64,000 bases of DNA from Takakia lepidozioides (taxonomy: Eukaryota > Streptophyta > Takakiopsida > Takakiales > Takakiaceae): NCBI GenBank assembly GCA_030704615.1, contig CM060732.1, positions 51,627,053 through 51,691,052 on the forward strand, given 5' to 3'. Shown in pieces: positions 34,590-47,489 of this stretch (position 1 is the stretch's first letter; each line of letters opens with the position of its first letter). The position numbers and the translations under genes were made by a program. The notes under the pieces are model-generated. The model saw nothing but the letters and a program-made list of their open reading frames with translations, did not search any database and was not told where the DNA came from.

Positions 34590-37500
34590 ATGCGGGCCTC
34601 GCAACGACAAGAAGAAAGGCATGTCGGCAACCGAGCGGGATGCAATATAAACAGATCAAATAGACTTGAAGTTTGTTTGCCCGTCACGCAGGGGTGTTTA
34701 AGATCAATGGGTGCATCAGAGACCTCAAACAGGCTATCAAAGCGGAGAGAGGAGGTTGGTAATGGAGAGACTGGGAGGAAGAGTAGGAAGCACGGACGTA
34801 AACTGGTGGTGGGCATGAAGTTGACAACGGAATGTCGTGAAATGCTCACATGGACCATAGTGAAGCTCGCACATCCTGGTGACCATGTTCTTGCTGTACA
34901 TGTGGCTGCGCTTCCAACTCAATCAGGCAGGTCCCCAATCCTCCTACGCTTGTCACTCACTTGTCTTCACCCCAAATCAATCTGTGAGGTCCACTCTTCA
35001 ATTTTGACGGGTCTCCCAATAGTCTCCTCATGTGTGAGTGTGTCGTTGTAACTTCTTTGCAACGTTTCCGCTCCTGTCGAGGTTGATTAGAGCTGCATAT
35101 AAGAAGTGGGGGCTAGAGCTGCATACTGTGAGTTTGAGTGGTGGGATCTACTGGATTTCTCACAATTCACCTGCACAGTTGAAGAGGCCATGGAACAAAA
35201 ATTGTCATGCCAACTTATGAAAGTGTGGTAGGTCGTAGATATCCTGCTCATGAATGAGGGATCACCTGTAATAACCACGAAAGAGCTAGCCAAGGTTGAG
35301 GAGAAAGTTTATCATCTGTAGGCGATTTGATAATGATGGCCTTTAGGTCTATAGAAACTTATCCGGAGAAATGAAATGGTACTTGATAATGTCTGTGGAA
35401 AGCTCAAAGAGAAACTTATCCGGAGAGAAACAGAGGTGGTTGAGGTTAAGAATTACATTTCCTACATTTAGCTCTAAAAACTGAATGGCCCAAGTATCTT
35501 TCTCTTTCATTGCTTGCCAGCATTGGCATTTGGAGAATTTTAGTCACTCATGATTGAAGGGGGACATTGAAATAATGTTTCTACTCTGCTTCCTCAAGCT
35601 GTAATGAATGATGAGGTTTAACATGCACATTTTGTCTGATTGTCGAACTTCTGCTGAGTGACATCAGAGTGCACACGTGACATGCCAATTTTGTGATTCG
35701 CCTGTGAACTTGTAGTTGAGGTCCTGGCATTGAGGAGCAATTTTGGGCATTTGCTTTCCATGTGGTGATTCTCTCCAATTGGATTGGCTGTTCAAAATGT
35801 GATGGACGGGCAATGAACACTGGGAACAGGGGCATCCATTGAGGAGCAAGAGAAATGCAAGCACCAGCTGACCAGCACCCTGCATGCAGTACTCTGTGTG
35901 TATGAGAGCCTGTGCAATCTCAAACAAGTATGCACTCTGATTTCAGTCTCTTATGTTCTCTCTCTGTGGTTTATCAAACTTTCTAAACCCCATATCAGTC
36001 AGGACGTATCTCACAAATTAATTCAAAGATACCTTCAGTCTATAGGAACCGGAGAGGCTTCAGGCTGGAGCTGAAGTAGATGGTCGCAATTTGTTCCAGC
36101 CCTGCATTCCTTTTTCTGGTCTAATATAACTAATTCACCATGTTGGGATTGCTTTTATGAAGTATTGAGGTTGGGTTGTGGGCTGCAGATCAAGCTTCAG
36201 CTGGAGATTGTTAATGGGACCAATGTGAGAAAGGCACTTGTGGAGGTTGCTCGCACTCGTGAGGCTTCAAAGCTCGTTCTAGGAAGGAACAAGTACCAGC
36301 CTGTTGGGTATACCCTTTTCTACCTACCTTCATTTGTCACACAGTAGAAAGCTTCCTCTCTTCCTCTCTTCTCCTTTCTACTATGTGCAATGTGGGTGTG
36401 GGGTAATTGGCTACAGGCATGGCAACTTGCCTCCAGAAACTGCATTTGTCTTCCTTTCTCCCAGTTTTAATTGGCAGAGTAGTTTGGTGTCCTATTATGA
36501 GAGTTTGGGCCTGCAAAACCAGCACGCAGCCTCTACTCCAAAGCAGGGTTGCCACCTGCACATCAGGGATCAGCATAGGTTTAATGTTATAATTTTGAAT
36601 CTGCTGCCTGCTTCATTATCTTTGAGAAGCCTGTGAAGCGTGTTTCCAAACCTTGTATAGAGCTTGAGGTGTTCCAGGGTATATGCAGTGATGCTTCCTG
36701 CATACAGTTGGCTTGTTGCATCTAGAGGGGTGGTGTGGCTGTTGATACTTTCCAACTTCAAAGTATTTGATCACGAGTGTACTCCGATTGATTGGATTCC
36801 ATTGTTGTTCTCAGGGTTTTTCTGGAGGTGTTTTATTGATTCCTGTTTGTTATTGTGTGCTTCTGTGTTGGGCTTCTTTCCCTAGTTTGACCACATCACT
36901 GGGCAAACACTGCATGAAGCAACTGCCTTCCACTTGCACTGTGGTAATTGTGGAGGATGGGAAGGTTATCTTTGACAAGAAGGGTACACAGACCGAAGTG
37001 TCAGGTAATTCTACTATTCCCTATGGTTTCTACATTGTCTGCAGGCTTCCAGGTTTCACAAGATAAGGGATGTTACTATTAGCTATCAGTGGTTATGTAG
37101 AGATTAATGAAAACAATCAGTGCTTGGTTGCATACACCAATTTTGAATGCATTGCAAACTTGCACTCGTCTGAAATTGCAGGGCAAGATGTGCTGAAAGC
37201 GATACGGTGGAGTATGAGGAGTTTTGGAGGGTGCCAGATGATAGGTGGTGGGTTTCCAGATGATGAAGGATCCACTGTTTCTTCGTCACCCACGCCTTCC
37301 GAAAGGCCACAATCTCGAAAACCCACCCTCAGGAAAAATGGGGGAGAGTGTGACCGAATCAGTGACTTGGACAGCACCTCATCTTCAGGCTCCACATTAC
37401 ATGAGGAATCTCTTAACTCACCTATCAGTGTCCTCCCTTCACCCAAGCAAGATATCACGCTTGAAGCCTTCCGTTTCTCCTTTTCGAAGTGGCGTGCAGA

Positions 37501-40500
37501 GGGAACCCTTAAGCGGACAAGCTCCATGAGAGCTGGTTCCGAGAGTCAGAGTAGGGGGTTCTCAGTTTTGAGAAATGCAAGTGAAAAAGATTCTTTGAAG
37601 TCAGCTGAGTTAGATTTATTCAAGACAGGGACTTCGAGCCTAGTAGGTGATCTTCCTCGAGACGATTTGCAGAATTCTCTTCGGGGCAGTGAGGAAGACG
37701 TGCAACCTGGTTGGCCGCTAATGCATCGCTCAATTAGATTAGATCAAAAGCCAGTCTCTCAGTCATTGGATCGAAGTCTGTCAGTTGTCAATTGGGCATT
37801 GCAATTGCCTCAGAGGCCCAGGGTTTCACCTCTCGACATGCCTACAGATCATGTCAATTCCCATCGTACCAGATCACTGGGAGAGATTTCCAATGGAGTG
37901 TTCAGAACCCACGGCAGTATCGAAGAGGAAGCCTCTCTTTGTCAGTTCCAGATGAGTCCTAGTGATGATGAGACATACGCATCCAAAGTTTTCTTTTCTT
38001 TTGATACACCTGATGGAAGAGCCCATATTAAGAAGAGCACTGGGGCTAATGGCTTATTGTCTCTGGCTCAGCAACTGAACCGCCTTAGTCTAGATCGAGC
38101 CTTCACTTGCTTTTCATACAAGGAGCTTGAAGCAGCAACCTCCAGTTTCTCTCCAGGTACGTGTCACTCCTCCCAAGCCCTGGTCTGTCTGTTTTGCCTT
38201 TGTCATACGTGTCTGGTTCTATTTCTCTGTTATTCATAAGTTGAAGGAATCCTGCAGTCCATACTATGTTACGATATCTGATGATTTCTGCATCATTGTC
38301 CTTAGTTGAAAATTTAATAAGATCCTGGGGTTTGCAGGCAATCTGGTAGGGATTGGCGGAGGCAGTCAAGTGTACAGGGGACAGCTCCGTGATGGCAAGC
38401 TTCTGGCAGTCAAGTGTCTGAATCAAGGGGGTATTCAAGCAGAAGAGGAGCTCCTGACTGACGTGGAGATCAATAGTTCCCTCAAACACCGTCATATAGT
38501 GGCGCTGCTTGGTTACTGCGTAGACACCACATTCCCAATCCTCGTCTACAACTTTCTGTCACAAGGAAACCTGGACAATCACCTTCATGGTACAGGACCA
38601 AAAAAGTGTTGGATATAAGTTTTTTAAGTTTTGTGCAATAGAAGAGACATGAAACCAGGACATCTTGGGAATAGCATTTTCAGTTATTGTGTATTTTACA
38701 TCATGGACATGTCTTGTGTGTGCCAGTCTTATGCCTATTTTTCACATCAGATTGTGTATCGATGCTGTGAATCTGGTGTTTCACACCAAACATTTTAATT
38801 CTTATGATGTTTTTTCAAGTGCTTCTAAAGTCAGCAAGTGTGTACGTTAATTTGAAGGTCATATGTGCGTACGAGTGCAGGAGGGAAGGACGGACCAGTG
38901 TTAGAATGGGCTGTCCGGCACAAGGTGGCAGTTGGCATTGCCCAGGCCTTAAATTATCTTCACGATGGATGCCCACACCCGATTATCCACAGAGATGTGA
39001 AAGCATCCAATATACTCTTGTCTGCGAACTTTGAACCTCAGGTTTATTCTCTGACTCTCCAAGTTTGTTTCATGCTTTGTACCTCCCCTCTTTATTGCGG
39101 ACATGGTGCTATTTTTGTTAATGTGAACAACCCAATAGTTAGTGCCTACGGGTTGGAACACAAAATTGCTGTGTAAACTCAACACAAGTTCTAGCTTGCC
39201 AGTTCACTTTCCTTCCATGACACTCTCCAGCTGTCCTTTCAATGTCTCTGAATTATCTGTTTGTTTGACTTCAGTTGTCAGACTTTGGGCTTGCAAAATG
39301 GGCTCCAATTGATGCGCCGCACATCCGATGCAATGATGTCGTTGGCACATTTGGGTGAGTCGCTCTCACCTTATCCCTTCTCAGCATAAACTCTTGGTGT
39401 TACCAGTGGCCTTATCTTGAACCTCATTGACTGTTTTTGGTAAGAGCTCTTTCAGGTCAAAATATGCTGTGGTCCCGCAGAATTAATTACTCTTTCCCTA
39501 GCTTTCTCTACTCTCTGGAGTAGCCTCCTGATTCCCCCAATTGTTTGGCCATGTCCTTGTGTTTGCAGGTATTTGGCACCTGAATATTTCATGTATGGGA
39601 GAGTAAATGACAAGACGGATGTGTACTCTTTTGGAGTGGTGCTGCTTGAGCTCATTACAGGGAGGCAGCCCATCGACACATCCAGGCCTAAAGGCGAAGA
39701 AAATTTGGTCACTTGGGTATGCTCTTGTTGTGCGTATTATCCGTGGCTCCTTAAAAATAGTCAGTGGGGTACCTTATTTTCTTGTCATCAGTACTGCATT
39801 TGCAAGATCCCTGCCCACCCAGGGTTGGTTTTTTACATTATGCCTCTGGTTGATGGTCGTAGTGGCGTGTCTCAATCCCTGATGTTGTTTGGTCTTCTAA
39901 CTTTTTAATGTGCATCTAGTTCATGAGGCTATTTTTGTTGGGTTTTCATTCCTAAGGCAGAGCTGCCTGTGTGATGGACAGGCAAGACCCCTGCTGGAGA
40001 AGAGCAGCATGACTAAGCTGGTGGACCCACATCTGGGAGCCACATATGACATCAAACAGATGCAAAATATGATCCTGGCAGCGGCCTTGTGTGTTCGGCA
40101 ATCTGCTCACTGCAGACCTCATATGAATTGGGTATATGCTCTCTCTCAATAGTCGTAAAAGGAGACTTGAAAAATTTAGGTGTTGGTGAACTCAAAACTC
40201 CATGGTGTGTTGAATGAGTTGTTGATGACATCCTTGGCCTGGCCAGAACCCTCGGATTCGTCGCCAAAGTCCTGCAATACTTTCCATAGGTAGTGGTTAT
40301 CTGCTTGAATTTAGTAGGTTATCGGCATCTGAGGCACTGATAAGTTTTCATCTGTAATTGCAGCACCTTGTCAGCATCCATCCAACAGGATTGATGCAAT
40401 GAACTGTTACCTTACTTTCAAATTGACTCTTGAGAAAGTTGGATCTAGTGACATACCACATTTTGTTCATGACAGTATGATTGGTATTTTGATTGTCCAG

Positions 40501-40770
40501 GTGTGGAACATTCTGTGTGGGGAGGGTGAGATCCTGGGGGGGAAGGTAAGGCATGAGCGGACCATGTCGATGGAATTGGAGGAGGCAGGCTGCAATTTGG
40601 AAGGCACTGCCAACTATGGTGACACTAACATTCAAACACACTTTGCGGTCGCTATGCTGGGCGTAGAGGATGATGTGGCATCCTTGTCCAGTGTGGAACT
40701 GCCACACTCCAGCAAGTACTTCGAGGAGTACTTGGAAGGACGGTTTAGCCGGTCTGCTAGCTTTGATTGA
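34590..40770 (+). CDS. Receptor-like cytoplasmic kinase with N-terminal USP domain
   Basis: Eleven exons join in phase: 34590-34983, 35830-35927, 36189-36307, 36886-37004, 37182-38156, 38338-38589, 38881-39041, 39275-39354, 39569-39716, 39982-40131, 40501-40770, giving about 921 residues. Residues about 70-240 are a universal-stress-protein (adenine nucleotide alpha hydrolase-like) fold: [13 protein letters not shown]-type [47 protein letters not shown] long Ser-rich linker, mostly one exon, follows. The kinase domain (about 550-830) has [12 protein letters not shown]594, HRDVKASN (D691), DFG (D709) and LAPEY, all intact. The C-terminus FSRSASFD matches the family tail. No signal peptide or membrane segment is seen. 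Architecture as in Arabidopsis At1g77280/At1g21590; a cytosolic Ser/Thr kinase, substrate unknown. The exon 1/2 join is the least certain. Confidence 0.88.
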
Positions 40771-41689
40771 GAGAGAAAGGGGTACAATTTTGTAACATAT
40801 GCCTTTGCCATTCACAAGACATTCTATCATGCCTATTGGTCTCAAAAGAGATGACTGCCTGATTCTACCGTTTTTGACCCATGAAAGGAAGTGGGTCAGA
40901 GAGGAGTGGCAGTTGCACATGGGCTACTTGATAGAACACATGGATTCTTCTGTAAAATAATTGAAGGGTCTATTTTGGGCCCTAGGACTCGTTGGATTCG
41001 TAGAACCAACAAATGAATAAGTGAAGCCCAGGGTATCTCTATTCCTGTGGGACGGATACTTCTTGATAGGTGGCTCCTGGTTGCCATAAGCAACCTGAGC
41101 CTTCCTCAGATTCTAAATTTTGTGATTTTGACAGTACCTTCCATCCCCGTTGTATCAAATAATATGAAATGTGGTACAATTGTTTTACCTTGTCATTCTC
41201 TCCTCGGTAGGATTCCACTCAAGACTTCAGACCATCTCAAGTGTTCCTCTGAGATTCCACCCAGGTATTCCATTTCCCTGAGTTTCCCAGGTCATTTGAG
41301 GTGGACGGACTTGATTTTTCTCTTTTCAGGTTTAATTTTAAACTCAGTCATGACATCAGACCAGAGCACCTTTTGTAGGTGAAAATTCATCAAAGTGATC
41401 CTTGGCCTTGGAATCCAGAAATGGTCGGTATCTGCAGTTGGAGCGCTGGGCCTGGTTCAGAGGCCATTTGCATGAGTGGTGAAATGCTTTGTCATATTCT
41501 TGATCACAACTTTTGTTTTGTACAGAGGTATGTAGTAATGCTTGTACCATATTAAAGAAGAGAGATACAGGGGTTACATGGTTGTCACAGATTGTGAAAG
41601 GATTTCTAATTGAGCTGTTGTTGGTATTTTGTGCACCCTTCAGGGTATGTCATAGCCAAGCACACCTACACCTCTCTCTCCCGCCCTCT
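40771..41689. other. 3' flank of the kinase, no gene seen
   Basis: Presumed 3' UTR then intergenic DNA; no motif in either strand. Confidence 0.45.
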
Positions 41690-42010
41690 TTCCCTGCAAG
41701 CCTACCTATGAACAGCAAACAGACGCAGAGAGGAAAGGGGATTGCAAATGCCCGTTGTGTGGGCAACCTGAAGACAATATCCACTTTCTGATTCGTTGTC
41801 CTGGGTACTCTCACCAGAGACACCCTCTTCAAATCCATCAAGGGAATTGTTCCTGTACCTCTGTTTACCAACTTTGACGATCTCGAGGCTGAGCCAAAAG
41901 CCCAGACACTTTTGGGGTCTAGTTATTGGGCAAATCACACACAGCAGATTGATGTTTGTGTGAAGGGTTTCTAGAGGATAATATCTGGAAAGGATCAATT
42001 GTTTGTTTTG
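41690..42010 (+). repeat. LINE 3'-end remnant, copy C
   Basis: Best preserved of the three copies. One frame reads ERKGDCKCPLCGQPEDNIHF then LIRCPGYSHQR, a C-x2-C...H-x4-C zinc-binding tail of non-LTR reverse transcriptases. After a frame change it continues NFDDLEAEPKAQTLLGSSYW and IDVCVKGFL, the usual LINE C-terminal helix region. The two frames are offset, so the copy is dead. The domain upstream is absent. Confidence 0.6.
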
Positions 42011-42069
42011 TCATACTACGTCAGCCGTCAGCCTCTGACCAAGGCAGTTTATGTCCTTTTGTGTTCTGC

Positions 42070-42360
42070 TCAAACTGTGTGCGGGGTCAATGGCCACAAG
42101 GCTATGGCAAACAAAGAATTATGAGTACATTCTTTTGGGCTGTTGACTTGGCATGCGGACGAGTGCCTCTGTGAGCACCTTCATGGCAGTGTTGGAAAAT
42201 AAGTGTTACACCTGCAGCTGAGCTGCAGGGATATTCTAAGCCCGGGTAGGTGCAAACCCCACAAAAGACTCTGGGAGGGTTTATTTCCCATGGGGTCAAT
42301 GGCTGTAAGGAAATGGCAAGCCAAAGTTCGCAGGGAACAGCTTGAATACATTCTCTCTCT
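42070..42360. repeat. Local diverged repeat pair
   Basis: GGGGTCAATGGCCACAAGG then ATGGCAAACAAAG...GAGTACATTCT (42087-42140) is repeated in diverged form as GGGGTCAATGGCTGTAAGG...ATGGCAAGCCAAAG...GAATACATTCT (42293-42352). It is part of the rearranged DNA on the 3' side of the aldolase gene. Confidence 0.45.
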
Positions 42361-42790
42361 TCCCCCTGGGCAGGAGACATACCACATGTTCTGATCTCCA
42401 CCCCTCCTCACAAATACATCAAAGTATCGTCCTCCTATTTTCCAGCAGGCATGGAAGAAAACTGGTGTGTACTCTTCCTTCTTCGATCCAGGATCGTCGG
42501 TCATTGCTCAACCACATGGAGAGTTAGAAAGCAATGTTCGTATAACATGGGGAAGAAGCCCAGACTGCTGTCAACACTATAATGCATTCATATACTTCAA
42601 CCCAAGAAATACATCATAAAGCAAAAAAAGAAATAACAACAGGGCATGGTACTTCACAGGAGGTGGGTTGAGAAAATGGCTGCAAAAGAACATTTGCCTG
42701 CTCATTCGTTCAAGGCTTTCTGTGCAACTCCTCCCTCCAATATCTTCAGCACTGTTGCTTCACAATTGTCAGCTTTGTGACAAGATATCA
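42340..42790 (-). pseudogene. Truncated duplicate of the aldolase 3' end
   Basis: This stretch aligns, with gaps, to 43712-44240. Shared landmarks are TTCTGATCTCCAC-CCTCC (42390 / 43750), GATCCAGGA (42486 / 43820), AATA-CATCATAAAGC (42607 / 43940), ATGGTACTTC (42647 / 43980), CAAGGCTTTCTGTGCA (42711 / 44172) and TCTTCAGCACTGTTGCTT (42742 / 44219). On the minus strand 42700-42775 still encodes an EATVLKILEGG-VAQKAL-like peptide matching [21 protein letters not shown] of the aldolase. The last about 35 codons, the stop and the upstream exon are missing. It is a non-functional tandem copy of the final exon and downstream DNA. Confidence 0.7.
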
Positions 42791-44059
42791 AACTTCTTAA
42801 AAAGACACATTCATGGGTAGTCAGCTTTTGAAGAGTCCCTCACCCATAGGCTACCCATTCCGGTGCATCAAAATTTGACAACTAGAATCCAATCCAACCT
42901 TGCTGCCCCCTGTATCCTAGTATATTCGGTATAGACAACCTGTTTTTCTTCATAGGGCCATCCCTGAAAGGAAGCAGTAGCCGCAAGGCGAAGTGGCTCT
43001 TAGTTATGGTGGCTTTGGCCAGAGTCTTCCCTCTCTCTCTCCCTTGACTATCCCACCATCATGCCCACAAATTGATTCCCTTTCCCAGCTAGGTTCACTT
43101 ACTGCACATATGTAGGCAGCCTCCACGAGTTTCGGCGTTGGGAGGCCCTTACAAGAGACCTTTACCTTCAGATTGCTCACATTGATCTCCTGGCCTATTT
43201 GACAGGTCGGTCTTGTTCTGGTACTATCTGAGCTATTTTGCTTTCAATCTGGCACCACTAGTACAAGAAGAGGCTGCAGCAGTTGACTTGCATGTGCAAA
43301 GTGAGTTATGTGTTTTTGTTATTGATCTAGATTTGAGATTCTATGAGGGATGGGATCAGTGTTGAAGTATTCCAGAAGAAACCTGCATCATTATGAGACT
43401 GCCAGAGTATTTTGTGACAGCAAGTGTAACCATCATCTGCAAGTGGACTGTCTGCATCCCTGTGGGAGCTTATTCTAAGTAACTGAAGACAATATGTGCA
43501 GATTCTAGCCAGCAATACAGAGATGCTATGCATGAAGAAAGTGGATGCAAGGAACTTGACTGGATGCTTTTATCCATCAAATTCTAGTTATTACAGAACT
43601 CCTTTCCATGAAGGCCGCAACTAAAGCAAGAAAGAATGCTTGATCCAAGCCAATGCATCACCTACATTTTTCGAAGGAGATAAAATGTGAATGAAATTGT
43701 GATGATCTTCAGGGTATGTCATAGACATGACATTTCCAATCTCTCTCCATGGGACTCATCTTCTGATCTCCACTCCTCCCCCCTACTCCACAATACTTTA
43801 ATGTGCACTCTTCCGTAGTTGATCCAGGAAATTGGAGTCATAGACCAGACAGACGGGCAGTACTAAACCAATGGGACAACATGGAACAGAATTGCGGACA
43901 ACTCTCTCATCTTATTCATTGCATCCAGCTTCATAACGAATAACATCATAAAGCCGAAAAATGCAGCACCCACACAAGACATGGTACTTCGAAAGAAGGA
44001 AAATGTGTCGAAAAAAGGCAGAATTGTTTTTTGACTTATCTCCACCCGTGTGTGTCTCT
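42791..44059. other. Aldolase 3' flank including duplication partner
   Basis: Apart from the partner block 43712-44059 (3' UTR side of the aldolase) no gene is seen. Roughly 42800-43700 separates the truncated copy from the real gene, so the duplication period is about 1.4 kb. Confidence 0.45.
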
Positions 44060-45537
44060 CTAGTACTTGTAGTCCTTCACATGAAGACTCTCTGTTCCTG
44101 CACCAGCTTTTGCAGCATCTCCCTTATATTTTCCCAAAGTGGCTTCTGAGTTAGCCTTGGCTCTCACGTGCAAGGCTTTCTGTGCAGCTTCTACACTCTC
44201 CTTCTTCCCTCCCCATGTCTTCAGCACTGTTGCTTGCAAGGCACGGCCAAAGGAGAATGACAATGTCCATGGCTTGATTGTCTGAAGGGCGTTCATTGCG
44301 TTCAGGTTCAAGGTGGCCTCCTCCTCGCTCTGGCCTCCAGAGAGGAACACAACGCCGGGAACTGCGGGGGGAACAGTCCTCTGAAGTGTCCGGACGGTAT
44401 ACTTGGCAATTTCTTCTGGAGAAACCTTGGGGGAATCTGAGCCAGGAGTCACCATGTTAGGCTTCAGCAACGTCCCCTCCAACAACACATGCTGATCATT
44501 TAGTGCCTTGTAGCAGGCAGCCAACACCCTTTCAGTAACCTCTGCACACTTGGCAATATTGTGACTTCCATCAACCAGAATCTCAGGCTCAACGATGGGA
44601 ACGAGCCTGCAAAAGGTAGTCACGAAGTTAGAAAATAAATTTGTGCAAAACTCATTTCGATTTCTATGGATGTAAAATTCTTATACCAGCACCCGGTTTC
44701 TATGCAACACGGTGGTTTCCACAATCTCTGTACTTTACATCCTAAGAGACTGCTAAATCAGAAACCACCGCCATACATCTTGGGGAATAGATGAGGAATT
44801 ATCAATCTTCACGGGAAAAATCACTCATTATGTCACGTTCACCATTGGCAGCGGTCTGCACATCTTTGATCCAACCTCATACCTGGACAGGAAATCAACC
44901 ACCCGCGATGGTCCGGGAAACACACACTCAGACAAAGACGATCTGTCCTCTTAAGCGTGCCGAAAATAGAGCAAGGACGCCAATAAGCAGCGAACAAAGG
45001 TAACTACCCGTTCTCTTGGCAGATGATCGCATATCGGGCGAGGCCCTGTGCGTTCTGCTGAATGGAAAGCTCCGAGGGCTCGGTGACGCCGATCTTCAAC
45101 ACCGCTCTCCACTTGGCGAATCGAGCACCAGCCTGGTAGTATTGCTGGCATCTTTGTGCCAAACCATCGTGGCCCTGGGTTGTTGTCTCTCCATCCGTTC
45201 CCCCGAGGTCCACCGTGCCCTTGTCAACCTTAATGCCGGGAATCACACCTCCCTCCTTCATGACCTCCACAAAAGGCTTCCCATCCAGTGTTTTCTGGTA
45301 CAGAGTCTCTTCAAAAAGAATGACTCCACTGAGGTATTGCGAGACGTCGGGAGCCGTGAAGAGAAGCTCTCGAAGAGCCTGCCTGTTGGCCTCCACATTC
45401 TCCACCTTGATGCTGGCCAAGCGCTTTCCAATCGTTCCCGTGCTCTCATCGGCCGCTAAAATTCCCTTGCCGGGAGTTGCGATGTACTTGGCAGTGGCGA
45501 TCAGCTCCTCCGCATACTTGCCATCATAGGCCGACAT
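44060..45537 (-). CDS. FBA: Fructose-bisphosphate aldolase class I, cytosolic type
   Basis: Cleaves fructose 1,6-bisphosphate to dihydroxyacetone phosphate and glyceraldehyde 3-phosphate in glycolysis and gluconeogenesis. Two exons on the minus strand, 45537-45008 and 44606-44060, join in phase (GG|G) to a 358-residue protein, the usual length of plant cytosolic forms. The start is [13 protein letters not shown]; the codons before it are open but lack an ATG, and no plastid transit peptide is present. Visible motifs: [17 protein letters not shown] (Asp30), KIGVTEPS, the class I signature around [16 protein letters not shown] with Schiff-base K225, [37 protein letters not shown], and the C-terminal tyrosine in HVKDYKY. 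All appear intact. A truncated copy of the last exon lies 1.4 kb downstream. Confidence 0.96.
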
Positions 45538-46769
45538 CTTTCTCTCTCTTGCAGCACGATCGCGCAGATTGGATCCCCTCTCGCTCTCTTCCAACTGCTC
45601 TCAGTTGAATACTGATGAAACTGATGGTGTGTGTGGGTGCAAGGGCGATGATGCAAGTGCTGGTAGTTCTGGTTGTTTCTTGCAGCAGACGGGGCGATGA
45701 TACCTGCGCTAATACTGCTCGACATTCCCGAGGGTCACGTGGGCCTGGGCCTCCACTGAGGGGAAACCGGAGCACAATCGGGTTACTTGCTCCAATTTGC
45801 GACCATCCGAAGTCGAACCCCAGACCGCCCATGTGTACCGGGAGACAAATTAATTTAAAGCACAGTCTCCAAAGTCCGGCATCTCCCACTAGTCAACATC
45901 ACTCATTTGATCCCCACACTCGTAAGGACTAAGGACTCGAGATTTATCAAGTCACTAACTTAAATTCCATAAACTCATGTTGGCTGGACCCACTTCCATT
46001 TTTGTCTCGGGTCCAAGTCCAAAAGTCCAAACCAGTGTTGGGTGGATAAGTATAGAGTCATCAGGATATCAACAGCAGGATATGAACCCCGATATGAAGG
46101 TTTCCGGACCAAGAACCCCACATTTTTTTAGGACCCGGGCTAGATGCATAACTGGCAGATATGAAAATGTGAAAAAAAAAAAATCTATACCCTGCAAGTA
46201 TCCACCCTAAAATTACTAGCCGGATGCTGACCCGGATCTACTTGTTTATCATGTTGGTAATACCCGGCGGATATCTAAAGCCAAAAAAATTTATACCCGG
46301 AAACAGCAGATATTTAAAAAAATTGGTATTCACCCAAGACCGGTCCAAACTCCAAACACCTGCCCAAATGCACGTCCAAGGAGTTTTTGTCGTGAATTTA
46401 GGGACTTGGACAAGTGAGAGGACTCATGAGAGCAGAGGGCTCAAGTGAGAGCACTTGGTGAAACTCACAATGAAACTCCCTGCGACCTGTGGTAACAGTT
46501 CCTAACAAGTTTACGGAGAGAAACGAAACTCAGTCAAAATTGCGTGTTTTAAACTCACGATGCAACTCAGGTCTGAATTTTCAGACAACTCCATTGAAGA
46601 CGGCAGACTCTGGACTAGTTCCATTCTCCTTCAGAAAACCTGCAGTTCCACCAACACAGGGATGGTAGGGTGAGAGTATTTTTCACTCTTTGAGAACTCG
46701 AGGGTGAAAAATGTAACATCCACTGGAGAACATCATGACAATGCCCTCACTTGAAAACGGTGAATGGGT
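45538..46769. promoter_or_regulatory. Aldolase upstream region
   Basis: A C/T-rich leader (CTCTCTCTTGCAG on plus, i.e. purine-rich in the gene sense) lies just before the start. Further upstream no gene is seen; 46000-46330 has several diverged AACCCGG/TACCCGG-type words without a clear repeat unit. Confidence 0.35.
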
Positions 46770-47489
46770 GTTATCAATGGATGACACCAGCTCTTATTGG
46801 TAGAAGGTGTACGCACAGCAGCATTCAAATGTGCCGGCTGTAACCAGTAAATGGATAACAGTGGTCATCCAGGTTGCTCCCATCCCAGATACTAGCATTA
46901 CTCTTTCAATCCTAGATCTCTAACTGAGGACCCATAATTGACACTATTAAGTCCAAAATAGGGAAGCTCTTACTTGGCTTCCACACAACCCTGAATACAG
47001 TCTCTTTGTCCTGCAAAACGGTGCTTCTGCAACTTGAATGCAGATAGCAAGTCCCAAATCTTGAGAATCGACGAGTTTCTCAGATCTTGTAGCAAACCAC
47101 CAACTTGGCTAAACCCCAGGTCAACGGTTATGCCAGAGCAAAGCTGTATTCATCGGCACCCGGCACTCACATCCTAACCACAACCTTCCAAATCAAAACA
47201 CCTTGCTTGCTAGGGCGGGTGATGGGGCCTCCTCACAACAGTGCACTTATACCATCCACTAATTCATGCCACGTCTGTGGTCTGGAAAAATTGTCCTTAC
47301 TGAAAGCTCATCCCAGCCCAGCCTGCCAATCCTTGCCTTCACAAAGTTCCTGAAACAGAGATTCACATCCCTTGCTACAGGCTTTGTGCAGCTCATGCAG
47401 TTGGGATGTTGCAGATCCTCCCGCACAGCAACATTGATATCATCTGAAGCTGTTTCCACGTTATTCCATGTAAGATCCTCTTTCCTAGA
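46770..47489 (-). other. 3' UTR and downstream DNA of PUR-alpha copy B
   Basis: Reverse complement aligns with 8776-9490 downstream of copy A (landmarks GTTGCTGTGCGGGAGG, GAGCTGCACAAA, TAGTGGATGGTAT, CCGTTTTGCAGGAC, ACCAATAAG...GGTGTCAT). Conservation is moderate, about 65-75% by eye, with gaps. Confidence 0.75.

Noticed and set aside
37104-37527. Antisense frames inside the kinase gene
   Set aside because: Shadows of the Ser-rich linker exon.
45016-45529. Plus-strand frames of over 100 codons across the aldolase
   Set aside because: They are antisense to a strongly conserved aldolase exon.
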